Source: Victivallales bacterium
GTDB taxonomy: Bacteria; Verrucomicrobiota; Lentisphaeria; Victivallales; Victivallaceae
Direction of reading: 5' to 3'
DNA length: 5,307 nucleotides
Assembly (NCBI GenBank): GCA_019038735.1
Contig: JAHOYW010000072.1
Coordinates: forward strand, 1 to 5,307
Under the pieces are notes generated by a model. That model made no database searches. It saw only the letters and a list, made by a program, of their open reading frames with translations, and was not told the origin of the DNA. Both the position numbers and the translations under genes were made by a program. Position 1 is the first letter of the stretch. Each line of letters starts with the position of its first letter. This document shows, one piece after another, positions 5,219 to 5,307 of the stretch.

Positions 5219-5307
5219 GAAAAAGCTTTAAGATATGGATCATAATCCTTTTTTACTGATCCGGCTGATAATCAGCTTGCATTTTAACAAGTTCTATGCT
5301 ATATTAG

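Noticed and set aside
5256..5285. Nine-codon minus-strand ORF upstream of hisE as a histidine leader peptide
   Set aside because: It encodes MQADYQPDQ with no His codons and has no clear terminator/antiterminator pair after it.

Overview
The window looks like an AT-leaning chromosomal segment of a Gram-negative (diderm) bacterium. The evidence is a Kdo-pathway arabinose-5-phosphate isomerase (kdsD/kpsF type) beside dTDP-rhamnose-type nucleotide-sugar genes, which implies LPS or a similar surface glycan. A secreted EF-hand repeat protein and a palindromic intergenic element would suit the Lentisphaerota/PVC group, but this lineage guess is weak. The his genes, by contrast, read like the actinobacterial type.

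Layout, left to right. Positions 1-122 are relatively GC-rich (about 53%) and hold several hairpins, ending in a + strand intrinsic terminator. They are probably the 3' end of a + strand gene or RNA that begins outside the window. Positions 146-1791 (minus strand) hold a compact two-gene unit, rmlB then rmlC, with a 5-nt gap. Positions 2022-2471 (minus) encode a small secreted, very basic protein with three EF-hand loops, followed by a strong terminator at 1966-2001. Between 2472 and 2651 lies a divergent promoter region. Positions 2652-2915 (plus) encode a three-helix PQ-loop/SemiSWEET-like membrane protein whose end overlaps the convergent kdsD end by 8 bp. Positions 2908-3882 (minus) are kdsD. 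Positions 3931-4008 contain a long imperfect palindrome. Positions 4030-5152 (minus) hold hisE then hisG, tightly coupled: the hisG ribosome binding site overlaps the hisE stop codon.

Functionally, rmlB and rmlC convert dTDP-glucose to dTDP-4-keto-L-rhamnose, one reduction short of dTDP-L-rhamnose. KdsD makes arabinose-5-phosphate for Kdo. HisG and HisE catalyse steps 1 and 2 of histidine synthesis. The EF-hand and PQ-loop genes have no known link to these pathways.

I found no convincing new multi-gene system. The items most worth a second look are the actinobacterial-like hisEG pair, the hyper-basic EF-hand repeat protein, the palindromic element between hisG and kdsD, and the small leader ORF overlapping the PQ-loop gene start.
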